Shown: positions 1 through 8,913, numbered from the stretch's first letter. The stretch is DNA of 64,000 nt from Paeniglutamicibacter antarcticus (GCF_900010755.1 NZ_CZJT01000078.1:1-64000), one strand, 5' to 3'. Translations and numbers: made by a program. Notes: a model not told the origin generated them from the sequence alone.

Positions 1-2
1 AA

Positions 3-110
3 CTTGCCCATTGGCAACGGTCCGTCAACGTCGACCGCCGGCCCGTGAAGTGGCAATTCACCACGGATGAAGCCCGGATCAAACTCCGTCACCTATATCC
101 AGAATATTAG
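3..110 (+). pseudogene. Possible C-terminal end of a DDE transposase (partial at window edge)
   Basis: Reading from base 3 gives an open frame of 35 codons that runs in from the window edge and stops at TAG 108-110. Its end reads approximately VKWQFTTDEARIKLRHLYP, a basic tail that resembles, from memory, the C-termini of actinobacterial IS630-type transposases. No catalytic residues are inside the window, so the element could be intact to the left or only a relic. No terminal inverted repeat was recognised after the stop. Identity is a weak inference; the open frame itself is what is seen. Confidence 0.3.
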
Positions 111-395
111 ACACGACACAGTACTAGTCGACGGCAAGAACCAGCGGCAGCACCCGGCCCCTCACCACCCTGCATCATCTCGATCGGACCACCGGTCGGC
201 GCAGCGTGGTGCGGGGCTTCGTGCTTAACGCGCGGGTCCCATGGCGGGATTCGCGGGGGTTTACTGAGGATATTTCCACACGATTCCCTGCTGATTGTCA
301 GGAAATTTTGGTGCGGCGAACCAGGCCGCCCCAAAATGCGGGTTGATAAGCTGATCAGCAGATCCCCGAAGAGCAACCGGCAGTAGGAGGCATGT
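111..395. other. Intergenic leader of the RelA/SpoT gene, no gene seen
   Basis: No convincing coding frame on either strand; the minus-strand open frame here has no family resemblance. The region holds the 10-base palindrome GCTGATCAGC near 349-358. It ends with a strong ribosome binding site, AGGAGG at 385-390, five bases before the GTG start at 396, which decides that start over an out-of-frame ATG at 392. Confidence 0.5.
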
Positions 396-1562
396 GTGGG
401 CACCCCCTGGGAAACCCTCGACGAATCATTGCGCGCAGAGGTGGCAGCGAGCGTTCAACGCTATGCCGCGGCACGCCCCAAGCTCCAACATGTAGCCGAA
501 GCCATGCGCGCAAGGATTTCAGCACTTTTTGAGGAAACCGACGCGCCGCCGCTCTTCGTGGTCAGCCGCGTGAAGACAGTTGCCTCGTTCCGCGACAAGG
601 CGTCCCGCATGCTGGCGCCCGAGGACGGCGAAGGCGTGCCGGCCCTTGAATTCCCCAACCCCTTGCGTGAAATCCACGATTTGGTGGGTGTGCGGGTGAT
701 CGTGAAACTGCCCCACGAAATCGCGGAGGCAGCCAACCTGATCAAGCGCCGGCGCTCCGATTTCGACTGCCGCTCGGACCGTGAAAAGGACATTGGTTCG
801 CTGGAATCCGGAACCTACGGGTACTCGAGCCGCCACCTGATCCTCAAGACCCGAGGCGAGGAAATCGTGCGCGATTACCAGGCCATGCTCAGTGATGACG
901 TGAAGATCACCGGGAACTTCGTGTTCGAGGTGCAGATCCGCACCATCCTCTCCCACGCATGGAGTGAAATCGAACACGACATCCGCTTCAAGAACGCCGA
1001 ACCACGCGCCTGGAGCCCGCACATCGATAGGCAGTTCACCGCCACCGCCGCGATGCTCGAGGCCGCCGAGGACCAGTTCTCGGAACTGCACGAGCGATTT
1101 GAGACGGTCACCGGTTTCTGGGATACCGAGGGCGAGGGCGCCGTGGCGCTCTCCGCGGCACGCATCCAGCTGATCTGGCGCACCCTGTTGCCGCACGTGG
1201 ACAGGAAATCCGACGACGACTGGGGTTGGGCCGCGGAACTCGTGGCGGCGCACGGGCTGAAAACCACGCGCCAATTTGCCGAGCTGCTCCAACCCAGCGT
1301 GATCACCTCGGTGCGCGCGGCCCTTGACCACCGCTACTCCCCGGGCCCCGACAGGTTGCTTGATGACGTATTGCTCTGGCACTTCGGTGCCCAGCACATC
1401 AAGGCGACCAGCGGGGGAGACGCCCACCGGGCGGATTCGCTGCGCCGCCGGCTGGCCCAAATGGATGCCTACCGGCACAAGCTTGCCCCCAAAACCGCGG
1501 CCAAGCCGGAAGCCAAGCCACAAGTCAAGCCGGAGTTGCCCGAGGGTTCGAAGAAGGGCTGA
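396..1562 (+). CDS. RelA/SpoT-domain (p)ppGpp synthetase, single-domain type
   Basis: A 388-residue protein whose residues about 45-205 form a RelA/SpoT nucleotidyltransferase domain, the fold that transfers pyrophosphate from ATP to GDP/GTP to make the alarmone (p)ppGpp. Visible motifs are SRVKTVASFRDK (57-68), DLVGVRVIV (95-103), the GTP-stacking tyrosine in YGYSSRHL (141-148), EVQIRT (178-183) and HAWSEIEHD (187-195). There is no HD hydrolase domain in front and no TGS/ACT region, so it is a small-alarmone-synthetase-like protein and not the bifunctional Rel. The C-terminal 180 residues are uncharacterised and end in a Lys/Pro/Ala-rich tail. GTG start with AGGAGG five bases upstream. It stands alone, 112 bp before the ABC-F gene on the same strand. 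Confident in the domain, less so in synthetase activity. Confidence 0.85.
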   Translation: MGTPWETLDESLRAEVAASVQRYAAARPKLQHVAEAMRARISALFEETDAPPLFVVSRVKTVASFRDKASRMLAPEDGEGVPALEFPNPLREIHDLVGVRVIVKLPHEIAEAANLIKRRRSDFDCRSDREKDIGSLESGTYGYSSRHLILKTRGEEIVRDYQAMLSDDVKITGNFVFEVQIRTILSHAWSEIEHDIRFKNAEPRAWSPHIDRQFTATAAMLEAAEDQFSELHERFETVTGFWDTEGEGAVALSAARIQLIWRTLLPHVDRKSDDDWGWAAELVAAHGLKTTRQFAELLQPSVITSVRAALDHRYSPGPDRLLDDVLLWHFGAQHIKATSGGDAHRADSLRRRLAQMDAYRHKLAPKTAAKPEAKPQVKPELPEGSKKG

Positions 1563-1674
1563 GGTACATCCGCGGCGTGAGTTACACCGCATCGTAACGT
1601 AAACCCGCCCGTGACCCCGGTAGACTGGATAGGTTGCCCATCAGGGCCAGTTAAACACCACCGAAAGGGTCACC

Positions 1675-3276
1675 GTGATTTCCGTTGCCGATTTGGAGCT
1701 GCGCGCCGGCGCACGCCTTCTCATGGAGGGCGTCTCGTTCCGCATCGACAAGGGCGATAAGATCGGCCTCGTCGGGCGAAATGGTGCTGGCAAGACCACC
1801 ATGACCCGCGTGCTGGCCGGCGAATCGCTGCCCGCCGGTGGCTCAGTCACCACCTCCGGAACCATCGGCTACCTGCCGCAGGATCCGCGCACCCCAAACA
1901 TGGAGCAGCTGGCCCGCGACCGCATCCTTTCGGCCCGTGGCCTGGATGTCATCGTCGGCAAGCTCAAGAAGTGCCAGGATGACATGTCCTCGGAGGACCC
2001 CGCGGTTGCAGCCAAGGCGATGCGCCAGTATGACCGCATCGAGGCAGAATTCATTGCCGGCGGCGGTTACGCTGCCGAGTCCGAGGCCGCGGCGATCTCC
2101 AACAACCTCTCGCTGCCCGAGCGCCTGCTGAACCAGCCGCTCTCCACCCTTTCCGGTGGCCAGCGCCGCCGCGTCGAACTGGCCCGCATCCTGTATGCGG
2201 ACGCCGAGACGCTGCTGCTCGATGAGCCCACCAACCACCTCGACGCCGACTCGATCACCTGGCTGCGCGGCTTCCTGGCCAACCACCAGGGCGGCCTGCT
2301 GGTGATCTCGCACGATACCTCGCTGCTTGAGGCGACAGTGAACAAGGTCATCCACCTGGATGCCAACCGCGCCACCATGGATGTCTACAACCTCGGCTGG
2401 AAGCGCTACCTGCAGCAGCGTGAAACCGACGAGCGTGCCCGCAAGCGCGAGCGCGCCAACACCGAGAAGAAGGCCACCACGCTGTTGGCCCAGGCCAACA
2501 AGATGAAGGCCCGCGCCTCCGGTGCCTCCGCGGCACAGTCGATGCTCAAGCGCGTTGACCGCCTGATGGGCGGCCTGGATGATGTCCGCGTGGCCGACCG
2601 CGTCGCAAACCTGCGCTTCCCGGATCCGGCCCCGTGTGGCAAGACCCCGCTGATGGCCGAGGGCCTGTCCAAGTCCTACGGTTCGCTGGAGATCTTCACC
2701 GATGTCTCGCTGGCCATCGACCGCGGCTCCAAGGTTGTCATCCTGGGCCTGAACGGTGCCGGCAAGACCACGCTGCTGCGCATGCTCGCCGGCGTGTCCA
2801 AGCCTGATACCGGCGACCTGGTCCCGGGCCACGGCCTGAAGATCGGCTACTTCGCCCAGGAGCACGACACCCTGGATGTTGACCGCTCGGTGCTCGAGAA
2901 CATGCGCTCGGCGGCCCCGAGCCACATGGGCGACAAGGAAGTCCGCGGCATCCTCGGTTCGTTCATGTTCTCCGGTGACGACGTCGAGAAGCCGGCCGGC
3001 GTGCTCTCCGGTGGCGAGAAGACCCGTCTGGCCCTGGCAACCATCGTGGCTTCCAGTGCCAACGTGCTGCTGCTCGATGAGCCCACAAACAACCTGGACC
3101 CGGCCTCGCGTGCCGAGATCCTCGGCGCGCTGTCCAACTTCACGGGTGCCGTGGTCATGGTCTCGCACGATGAGGGTGCGGTCTCCGCGCTGAACCCTGA
3201 CCGCGTGGTGCTCTTGCCGGACGGCGACGAGGACCTGTGGAACGACGCATACCTTGAGTTGGTTACCCTGGCCTAA
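1675..3276 (+). CDS. ABC-F family ATPase (ribosome-associated, two ATPase domains)
   Basis: A soluble 533-residue protein with two ATP-binding cassettes and no membrane segments, the hallmark of ABC-F proteins, which bind the ribosomal E site and modulate translation or give antibiotic tolerance. The first cassette has Walker A GRNGAGKTT (34-42), signature LSGGQRRR and Walker B LLLDEPTNHLD; the second has GLNGAGKTT, LSGGEKTR and LLLDEPTNNLD. Between them is a charged, Arg/Lys-rich linker (about residues 245-290), the ABC-F interdomain helix. GTG start after a GAAAGGG ribosome site. Codon use is very strongly biased to C/G third positions, suggesting high expression. Which ABC-F subgroup (EttA, Uup or antibiotic-resistance type) cannot be settled by eye. 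Confidence 0.9.
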   Translation: MISVADLELRAGARLLMEGVSFRIDKGDKIGLVGRNGAGKTTMTRVLAGESLPAGGSVTTSGTIGYLPQDPRTPNMEQLARDRILSARGLDVIVGKLKKCQDDMSSEDPAVAAKAMRQYDRIEAEFIAGGGYAAESEAAAISNNLSLPERLLNQPLSTLSGGQRRRVELARILYADAETLLLDEPTNHLDADSITWLRGFLANHQGGLLVISHDTSLLEATVNKVIHLDANRATMDVYNLGWKRYLQQRETDERARKRERANTEKKATTLLAQANKMKARASGASAAQSMLKRVDRLMGGLDDVRVADRVANLRFPDPAPCGKTPLMAEGLSKSYGSLEIFTDVSLAIDRGSKVVILGLNGAGKTTLLRMLAGVSKPDTGDLVPGHGLKIGYFAQEHDTLDVDRSVLENMRSAAPSHMGDKEVRGILGSFMFSGDDVEKPAGVLSGGEKTRLALATIVASSANVLLLDEPTNNLDPASRAEILGALSNFTGAVVMVSHDEGAVSALNPDRVVLLPDGDEDLWNDAYLELVTLA

Positions 3277-3330
3277 GGCCGCGGTTCAGCACCAATAGTG
3301 ATCCTGCGGCGCCAGCCGGGGGAAATAAGT

Positions 3331-3368
3331 GGGGGGGATGTGCCCGGTTGACCGGGTGCATCCCCCAC
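3331..3368. terminator. Hairpin after the ABC-F gene
   Basis: A stem of GGGGGATG against CATCCCCC encloses an inner CCCGG-TTGA-CCGGG stem-loop, giving an almost continuous hairpin 55 bp after the ABC-F stop codon. There is no clean U-tract. It is one of two hairpins in the gap between convergent genes. Confidence 0.55.
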
Positions 3369-3418
3369 GTGCATGCTGGGACCGGTTTTTGGTGCGGTGC
3401 CGGCTTCGGGAACAAAAA

Positions 3419-3470
3419 CGCACGGCCCGGTTCGATTCCCCGTGATGGGGGATTCGAACCGGGCCGTGCG
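3419..3470. terminator. Long hairpin with tRNA T-arm-like arms, between convergent genes
   Basis: The two arms, each about 23 bases, are complementary with one mismatch around a short GTGAT-like loop. The arm CCCGGTTCGATTCCCC and its partner GGGGGATTCGAACCGGG both look like the T-arm of a tRNA (GGTTCGANTCC). It lies between the ABC-F gene (plus) and the SURF1 gene (minus), so it may stop transcription from both sides. No cloverleaf surrounds it. Confidence 0.5.
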
Positions 3471-3510
3471 TCGTTGCCGGGTAAAGCTGGTGCTTCGGGT
3501 GCTTGGTTAA

Positions 3511-3543
3511 TACGCGTCTATTACGCGTCTATTACGCGTCTAC
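3511..3543. repeat. Three tandem 11-base repeats over the SURF1 stop codon
   Basis: TACGCGTCTAT occurs at 3511-3521 and 3522-3532 and TACGCGTCTAC at 3533-3543, a tandem array of three units. The last unit contains the SURF1 stop codon (TAG on the minus strand, 3540-3542), so each extra unit repeats a stop triplet just after the coding region. Confidence 0.85.
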
Positions 3544-4469
3544 TCCGCGTCCGCGCGGCCGGCTGCATGCTGCTCGCTAGCCCGGCGCTCGAGCTCGTCG
3601 AGGTACGCATCCTCTTGGGCCTCATCGGTGGGGGAACCATCGCGGCGCACCAATTTCTTGGGGCGCTTGCGCATCCTGTGTGCCTGGTGCAGTACGGGTT
3701 CCTCGCCGCGCAGCGCGGCTGCGGCGGCCTCCTCGCGGTCTTCACGATTGATCCGGGCCTGCTGCTTGGCCGCATAGCCGAATCCGATGAACACCAGCAC
3801 GCCGAAAGCGAACCACTGGAAGGAGTAGGACAGGTGCGGCCCCTCATCTTCCTCGGGGCGCTGCAGCTGGGTTGGTGCAGTGTCCGGGGCCGGATTTTCC
3901 AGGAACATCAGGCCGTAGCTGCCGGTGGCAATCGGGTAGTCAAGCTTTTGGGCGAACGCGGGCAGTTCGATGGAGGCCAGCTGGCCCTCCGGAGCGCCGC
4001 GGTCAAGTTTCGGTTCGCTGGCCTTGAGCCTGACGTCCACCTCGACGGTGCCTGCCGGGGGCGCCGGGATGGAGTCGGGTTGCCCTGCCTTGTCGTTGCC
4101 GATGGGCAGGAAGCCGCGGTTGACCACGACGGTTGTGCCCTCCGTGGTGCGGAACGGTACGAGTACCTCATAGCCGGGACGGGACCCGGAGATGCGGTTG
4201 CGCACGATGATCTGGTCTTCGGACAGGTAGCTGCCCTCCAGGTGCACAGGTGTCCATTTTCCGTCAGCGGGCAGGGCTTCGAAGAGCGGTTTTGCCTCGG
4301 CGAAGGGGAGCGGCGCTGCATCGAAGTTGCGTTGCACATGGGAGATTTCCGTCAGGGCGCCTTCGCGCCTGTCCATCTGCCATTTGCCGAGGAACGCGAA
4401 AGCCGTTGCAAAAATGCACACCAGCAGGAGCCAGCCGATCCAGCGGGTGCTGGCCAGGAATCGATACAC
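3540..4469 (-). CDS. SURF1 family protein (cytochrome oxidase assembly)
   Basis: A 309-residue membrane protein with the SURF1 layout: an N-terminal membrane helix (about 10-27, rich in LLLVCIFATAFAFLG) followed at once by GKWQMDRR, a large extracytoplasmic domain, and a second helix (FAFGVLVFIGFGYAA) before a charged cytoplasmic tail of about 75 residues. Known SURF1 proteins help insert haem into the aa3-type cytochrome c oxidase. GTG start at 4469 with an AAGGAGAA ribosome site. The gene is last in an operon with the two genes upstream, the nearest stop being only five bases before its start. The long Glu/Arg-rich tail is typical of actinobacterial members. Confidence 0.9.
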   Translation of the reverse strand: MYRFLASTRWIGWLLLVCIFATAFAFLGKWQMDRREGALTEISHVQRNFDAAPLPFAEAKPLFEALPADGKWTPVHLEGSYLSEDQIIVRNRISGSRPGYEVLVPFRTTEGTTVVVNRGFLPIGNDKAGQPDSIPAPPAGTVEVDVRLKASEPKLDRGAPEGQLASIELPAFAQKLDYPIATGSYGLMFLENPAPDTAPTQLQRPEEDEGPHLSYSFQWFAFGVLVFIGFGYAAKQQARINREDREEAAAAALRGEEPVLHQAHRMRKRPKKLVRRDGSPTDEAQEDAYLDELERRASEQHAAGRADAE

Positions 4470-4474
4470 GCTTG

Positions 4475-4756
4475 TTAGTTCTCCTTGGATTCGGTGCCGG
4501 GTTGACCGGTCGCCGGGGCTGCAACATTGGACCCCATGGGAAGCCGCTGTTTAAACAGCAGGCGTTCGGAGAGGTAGTTTTCAAGCCAGTCGGCGTGCTC
4601 GTCGCAGCCCAACCAGATTTTGCGTCGCTCGGGGGTATGGATTTTCGGGTTGTTCCACAGCAGCTGTGTGGTGGCCGGCGCACGGCAGCCCTTGCGAGAA
4701 CACGTTGCCTCGCGGTCGGGTTCCGGAGCCCCGGAAAGGCTATCGAGCAGGTTCAT
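4475..4756 (-). CDS. Small conserved Cys-containing actinobacterial protein
   Basis: A 93-residue protein with a CSRKGCRAPATT motif (19-30), WNNPKIHTPERRKIWLGCDEH in the middle and a second pair of Cys/His residues, which together look like a zinc site (Cys-x4-Cys and Cys-Asp-Glu-His). From memory this conserved family is sometimes mis-annotated as acetone carboxylase; nothing here supports that enzyme. Start ATG overlaps the upstream stop in an ATGA, and SURF1 follows after five bases, so the three genes are translationally linked. The context hints at a role near the respiratory oxidase. Function unknown. Confidence 0.75.
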   Translation of the reverse strand: MNLLDSLSGAPEPDREATCSRKGCRAPATTQLLWNNPKIHTPERRKIWLGCDEHADWLENYLSERLLFKQRLPMGSNVAAPATGQPGTESKEN

Positions 4757-5289
4757 GAATCTTTCCCGTGGTGCTTGTTGCTGTGTGACCCGGATTCATC
4801 ATTCTCCGGGGTGGTTTTAGGTTCCGGCTCCTCGAGGAACGACCCGTCGATGGTTTCCGGGGCATCTTGCGCGTACCTTGTGGAACCGGTTCCCGGAGGA
4901 GCATAACCTTGGCCCGGATCGTACCCGGCATCGTCGCCGGTTCCGGCTGCGGGTGGATTTTCGGTTTCACCCTCCGGTGCGGCGGTGAGCAACCGCGGAT
5001 CTTCGCCTTCGAAGAATTCGGCAGGGGGTTCGCGCTTGGTTAAATCGGCGTCGCCGTTGGCTATCACCACGGCCACGTAGGGCAGGAAGACTGCCCCGGC
5101 AAAGCACACCCACTGAATCCAACCGTGGGTGAAAAAGGCAGCGATGAAGCAGGCCATGCGTATGGCCATGGAGATGGTGTACTTCCGCACACGCGAATTC
5201 TGCTCCACTTTGTGCGATTCACGGGCCTCAGTGATTCGATGCACTTGGGGACCATGATCGTGATGAGGTGTTGGTTGTGGCTCGCTCAT
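4753..5289 (-). CDS. DUF3099 family membrane protein
   Basis: A protein of 178 residues with the DUF3099 core: an N-terminal His-rich segment, then VHRITEARESHKVEQNSRV and two adjacent membrane helices (about 47-64 and 68-86) followed by a long acidic, Pro/Gly-rich cytoplasmic tail. The start is placed at ATG 5289, preceded by GGAAGA, instead of the open frame's further upstream ATG, whose extra residues look random. It is the first gene of the operon DUF3099 - Cys protein - SURF1. The family is widespread in actinobacteria and has no known function. Confidence 0.85.
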   Translation of the reverse strand: MSEPQPTPHHDHGPQVHRITEARESHKVEQNSRVRKYTISMAIRMACFIAAFFTHGWIQWVCFAGAVFLPYVAVVIANGDADLTKREPPAEFFEGEDPRLLTAAPEGETENPPAAGTGDDAGYDPGQGYAPPGTGSTRYAQDAPETIDGSFLEEPEPKTTPENDESGSHSNKHHGKDS

Positions 5290-5446
5290 AATTCTTCCGT
5301 CGATCCGTCTCCTCATTCTCTCACCGACCCCACCGAGTCCACGAATCGGCAAGACCGCAGGCGACCGGGTGCTGCTGCTCCCTGCGTGGTGCCCGGCGGG
5401 AATCCGGCAGGCACCGGTACAGCGCCGCGCGTTAGGATTGAAGTAG

Positions 5447-6214
<768 letters not shown>

Positions 6215-6252
6215 AGGGTATATTCCCTGGCTTTGCTTTTTCACAACACCTG

Positions 6253-6297
6253 AATGCCGGTTGGCGGTTGCCCCTCGGGGTGCCGCCAACCGGCATT
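6253..6297 (+). terminator. fabG terminator
   Basis: A perfect 15-base stem (AATGCCGGTTGGCGG and its complement) with an inner GCCCC/GGGGT pairing, 38 bp after the fabG stop. The right arm is followed by TTTGA, a short T run. Confidence 0.8.
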
Positions 6298-6986
6298 TGA
6301 CCGGTTTGCCGGTGACGAATAGGTTCATCCTTGTGTCGTGGGTTTCCGGGACCCGCGAACGACTTTCCGCTCGAAACCTGAGGATTATGGCTGCGTATGA
6401 GCAGCAGCCATTTCCTCAGAATCGTGAGGAAAGGACCTTGGGGGAGTAGCCGATTCTCGTCACTACCCACACCCTGGCTTGCAGGGCGCAGAAAGCGCGA
6501 AGAAGCAAATACTAGCCAGCAGATCTCTTGCCTGTGCCACATCGAAGCTTCAACAATCCTGAGTCGCCTGAGGCCGTTTTCGGGTAGGTTTTCGCGCGCC
6601 CGCTTGAATTGGGCGTTTGGATGAACGAAAAAATCCGAAATCCCCCCATGTGCATATCTATGTATCCATTATATATCTAGATAAAATTTTGACTTAGTCC
6701 GATTTTTACCGCCAAGCCCCTTGCGCATGCCCCGACTTCAAAGCAAGCCCGGATGATCCGTCCGCATCCGCGCCTGTCCATGTGCCGGAACCGCGGGGGA
6801 GTGCTGCACCGATTAGACCCGAATCGGATTCCCAGCGGCGCAGATCAGGGGCGCCCGAGTCGCCGGACTGGAGTGGGTGAGCGAGGCAAAGAACCTCCGG
6901 GGCAATAAACTGGTCATCAGAACGGCATGGAACGGGTGCGGTCGCACCGCGTACGTGCCTGATAAGCAGCGAAAGAAGAAGGCATC
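6298..6986. other. Long intergenic region with inverted repeats and an AT-rich island, no gene seen
   Basis: About 690 bp without a credible coding frame. An inverted repeat TTTCCTCA-N6-TGAGGAAA lies at 6411-6432, with a further CTGAGGA half-copy near 6378. Around 6625-6710 the sequence becomes strikingly AT-rich for this genome and holds the palindrome TATCTAGATA (6674-6683). The last 60 bases carry the ribosome site for the YqeY gene. I could not match any riboswitch or small RNA family. Confidence 0.5.
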
Positions 6987-7451
6987 ATGGAAAACTTGAA
7001 GACTCGCCTGCGCGATGACATGAAGACCCACCTCAAGGCCGGCAACAAGGTCGCCCTGACCACAGTGCGCAACCTCATCGGTGAAATCAACACGCGCGAA
7101 AAGGGTGGCAAGACACCAATCGAACTCGATGAAGCCGCTGTGATCTCGTTGCTCCAGAAGGAAGCCGCTCGCCGCCGCGAGACCGCGCAGACCTACATCG
7201 AGGCCGGCGCGACGGATCGTGCCGATGCCGAAACCGCAGAAGCCGAAATCATCGAAGCTTATCTGCCGGCCCCGCTGGATGAAGCGGCAGTATCGGGCAT
7301 TATCGATTCGGCCATCGCCTCGTTGAAGGCCGATGGCGTCGAGCTGACCATGCGTTCGATGGGTTCGGTCATGAAGCTTGTCAGTGCCGAAGTTGCTGGC
7401 CGTTTCGATGGCAAGAAGGTCAGTGAAATGGTGCGCGCAGCCCTGGCCTAA
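6987..7451 (+). CDS. GatB/YqeY domain protein
   Basis: A 154-residue helical protein of the YqeY family, related to the C-terminal tRNA-recognition domain of GatB. It opens with the family pattern LKTRLRDDMKTHLKAGNK (4-21), followed by LTTVRNLIGEI, and closes with a helical segment containing SMGSVMKLVSAEVAGRFDGK. Proteins of this family are thought to act with aminoacyl-tRNA or amidotransferase enzymes, but the free-standing form has no proven role. ATG start with GAAAGAAGA upstream. It is followed 180 bp later by an SDR on the same strand. Confidence 0.85.
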   Translation: MENLKTRLRDDMKTHLKAGNKVALTTVRNLIGEINTREKGGKTPIELDEAAVISLLQKEAARRRETAQTYIEAGATDRADAETAEAEIIEAYLPAPLDEAAVSGIIDSAIASLKADGVELTMRSMGSVMKLVSAEVAGRFDGKKVSEMVRAALA

Positions 7452-7632
7452 GCCCTGCAGGGCCATGTCGCCGTGTATTTTTGGAGGTTTCCTACAAGCC
7501 TTCCGCTGCTGCCCTGCTGGCAGGATTGAATCAGTAGAACGTTTTTTGTACGAACCACCCAAATTTTTGGTGACCTGGCAGCCGAGATTGCATTGCGCAA
7601 TTGAATCGCCGGTTCACCGTTTAGGAGCAGAA

Positions 7633-8379
7633 TTGACCGACCTTACAGCCAAGGGTGCCATTGTTACGGGTTCCTCACGCGGCATCGGCGCAGAAGTAGC
7701 CAAGATCCTTGCAGCCCAGGGCGCCGGTGTAGTCATCAACTACCGCCAGAAGGCACCTCGCGCCAACAAGATCGTTGCAGCAATCACCGAGGCCGGCGGC
7801 CGGGCGGTTGCGGTGGGCGCCGATCTGACTTCTCCCGAAGGCCCCGTGGCACTCGTAGACGCAGCCATTGAGAACTTCGGTTCACTTGATGTGCTGGTGC
7901 TCAACGCCTCCGGTGGCATGGAATCAGGACTCGGTGAAGACTACGCACTTCGCCTCAACCGCGACGCCCAGGTGTCGACGCTGAAGGCCGCCAGCGAAAA
8001 GATGGCACCGGGTTCCCGCGTCGTTTTCGTGACCAGCCACCAGGCCCATTTCATCGACCAGGTCGAGACCATGGACGCTTACGAGCCGGTGGCCCGATCC
8101 AAGCGCGCAGGCGAACTTGCCTTGCGCGAATTGATCCCGGCACTCGAAGCCAAGGGCATCGGCTTCGTCGTCGTCTCCGGCGACATGATCGAGGGCACCA
8201 TCACCGCGACGCTGCTTGACCGCGCCGGGCCCGGTGCCATCGAGGCCCGCCGCGCCGCCGCCGGCAAGCTGTACTCGGTTGAGGAGTTCGGAGCCGAGGT
8301 TGCCGCCATGGTGACCGCCGACGTTCCCACCGGCCACACCGAATACGTCGGTGGAGCTGGCGACTTCCTGACCAAGTAG
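7633..8379 (+). CDS. SDR family oxidoreductase with displaced catalytic tyrosine
   Basis: A 248-residue short-chain dehydrogenase. It has the nucleotide motif TGSSRGIGAEVA and the central LNASGG, but the usual Tyr-x3-Lys pair is not in register: the lysine lies in YEPVARSKRAGE, where the tyrosine is seven residues before Lys and a valine sits at the normal place. Activity may therefore differ from classical SDRs, or the enzyme may use another residue. The start is taken as TTG 7633, preceded by AGGAGCAG, because the upstream extension of the open frame overlaps the YqeY gene in another frame and resembles nothing. A near-perfect terminator follows. Substrate unknown. Confidence 0.8.
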   Translation: MTDLTAKGAIVTGSSRGIGAEVAKILAAQGAGVVINYRQKAPRANKIVAAITEAGGRAVAVGADLTSPEGPVALVDAAIENFGSLDVLVLNASGGMESGLGEDYALRLNRDAQVSTLKAASEKMAPGSRVVFVTSHQAHFIDQVETMDAYEPVARSKRAGELALRELIPALEAKGIGFVVVSGDMIEGTITATLLDRAGPGAIEARRAAAGKLYSVEEFGAEVAAMVTADVPTGHTEYVGGAGDFLTK

Positions 8380-8392
8380 CCACACGCAGTTC

Positions 8393-8440
8393 AACCGCGA
8401 GGGGTCCCGCTTCCAAGTGGAAGCGGGACCCCTCGCGGTT
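8393..8440 (+). terminator. Strong rho-independent terminator (22-bp perfect stem)
   Basis: A perfect 22-base stem (left arm begins AACCGCGAGGGGTCCC) closes over a four-base loop AAGT and is followed by TTTT. It lies 13 bp after the SDR stop. Because the stem starts with AACC and ends GGTTTTTT it works best for plus-strand transcription, but the stem could also shield the minus-strand gene that converges from the right. Confidence 0.92.
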
Positions 8441-8475
8441 TTTTACCACCCTCCGTGGCGCTGGGATGGCGCAGG

Positions 8476-8913
8476 CTAACGGCAGAACGCTGGAATTTCC
8501 GCAAGTGTGGCATCCGCGCTGTATCCACGGCCGCCGGGTTCGGTTTCACACCATTCGTCGACCACCGCCGCGCTCAAGGTCCAGGTGGCAGGGGTCGAAG
8601 CTGCAACTGTCACCAGGATGAACACCAACGCCCAGCGCCACGTCGTGGAACCGGTGCGGCTGAGCAGCATCCGGTGGAACGCCACCGCGGCACCCGCATA
8701 AGTCAGCGGAAAGACCACAAAGGGCAGGGCCTCGGATAGCTTTCCGTGCGATTCGCCAAACATGGAACCGACAGCCAACAGGGTCATCGCGAGGGTGGCG
8801 AACATCGGCAGAAACGCAAGCACGGCAACGCTGGAGTCAAGCACCACCGCATGTTGGGATCGGTGCCGGCCCCACGGTGGTGAGGATGCGGTTTTGTAAA
8901 ATTCCGTAGGCAT
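8476..8913 (-). CDS. Small hypothetical membrane protein
   Basis: A 145-residue protein with four hydrophobic segments that look like membrane helices (about 29-50, 62-80, 92-110 and near the C-terminus a shorter one) after a polar N-terminus that begins MPTEFYKTAS. No family recognised. It converges on the SDR terminator. Codon third positions are G/C rich as in real genes here. It may be co-opted from the neighbouring degraded region but shows no frame damage itself. Function unknown. Confidence 0.6.
   Translation of the reverse strand: MPTEFYKTASSPPWGRHRSQHAVVLDSSVAVLAFLPMFATLAMTLLAVGSMFGESHGKLSEALPFVVFPLTYAGAAVAFHRMLLSRTGSTTWRWALVFILVTVAASTPATWTLSAAVVDEWCETEPGGRGYSADATLAEIPAFCR

Noticed and set aside
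3419..3470. Remnant or complete tRNA gene
   Set aside because: Only T-arm-like sequence is present on each arm; no acceptor, D- or anticodon arms fit.
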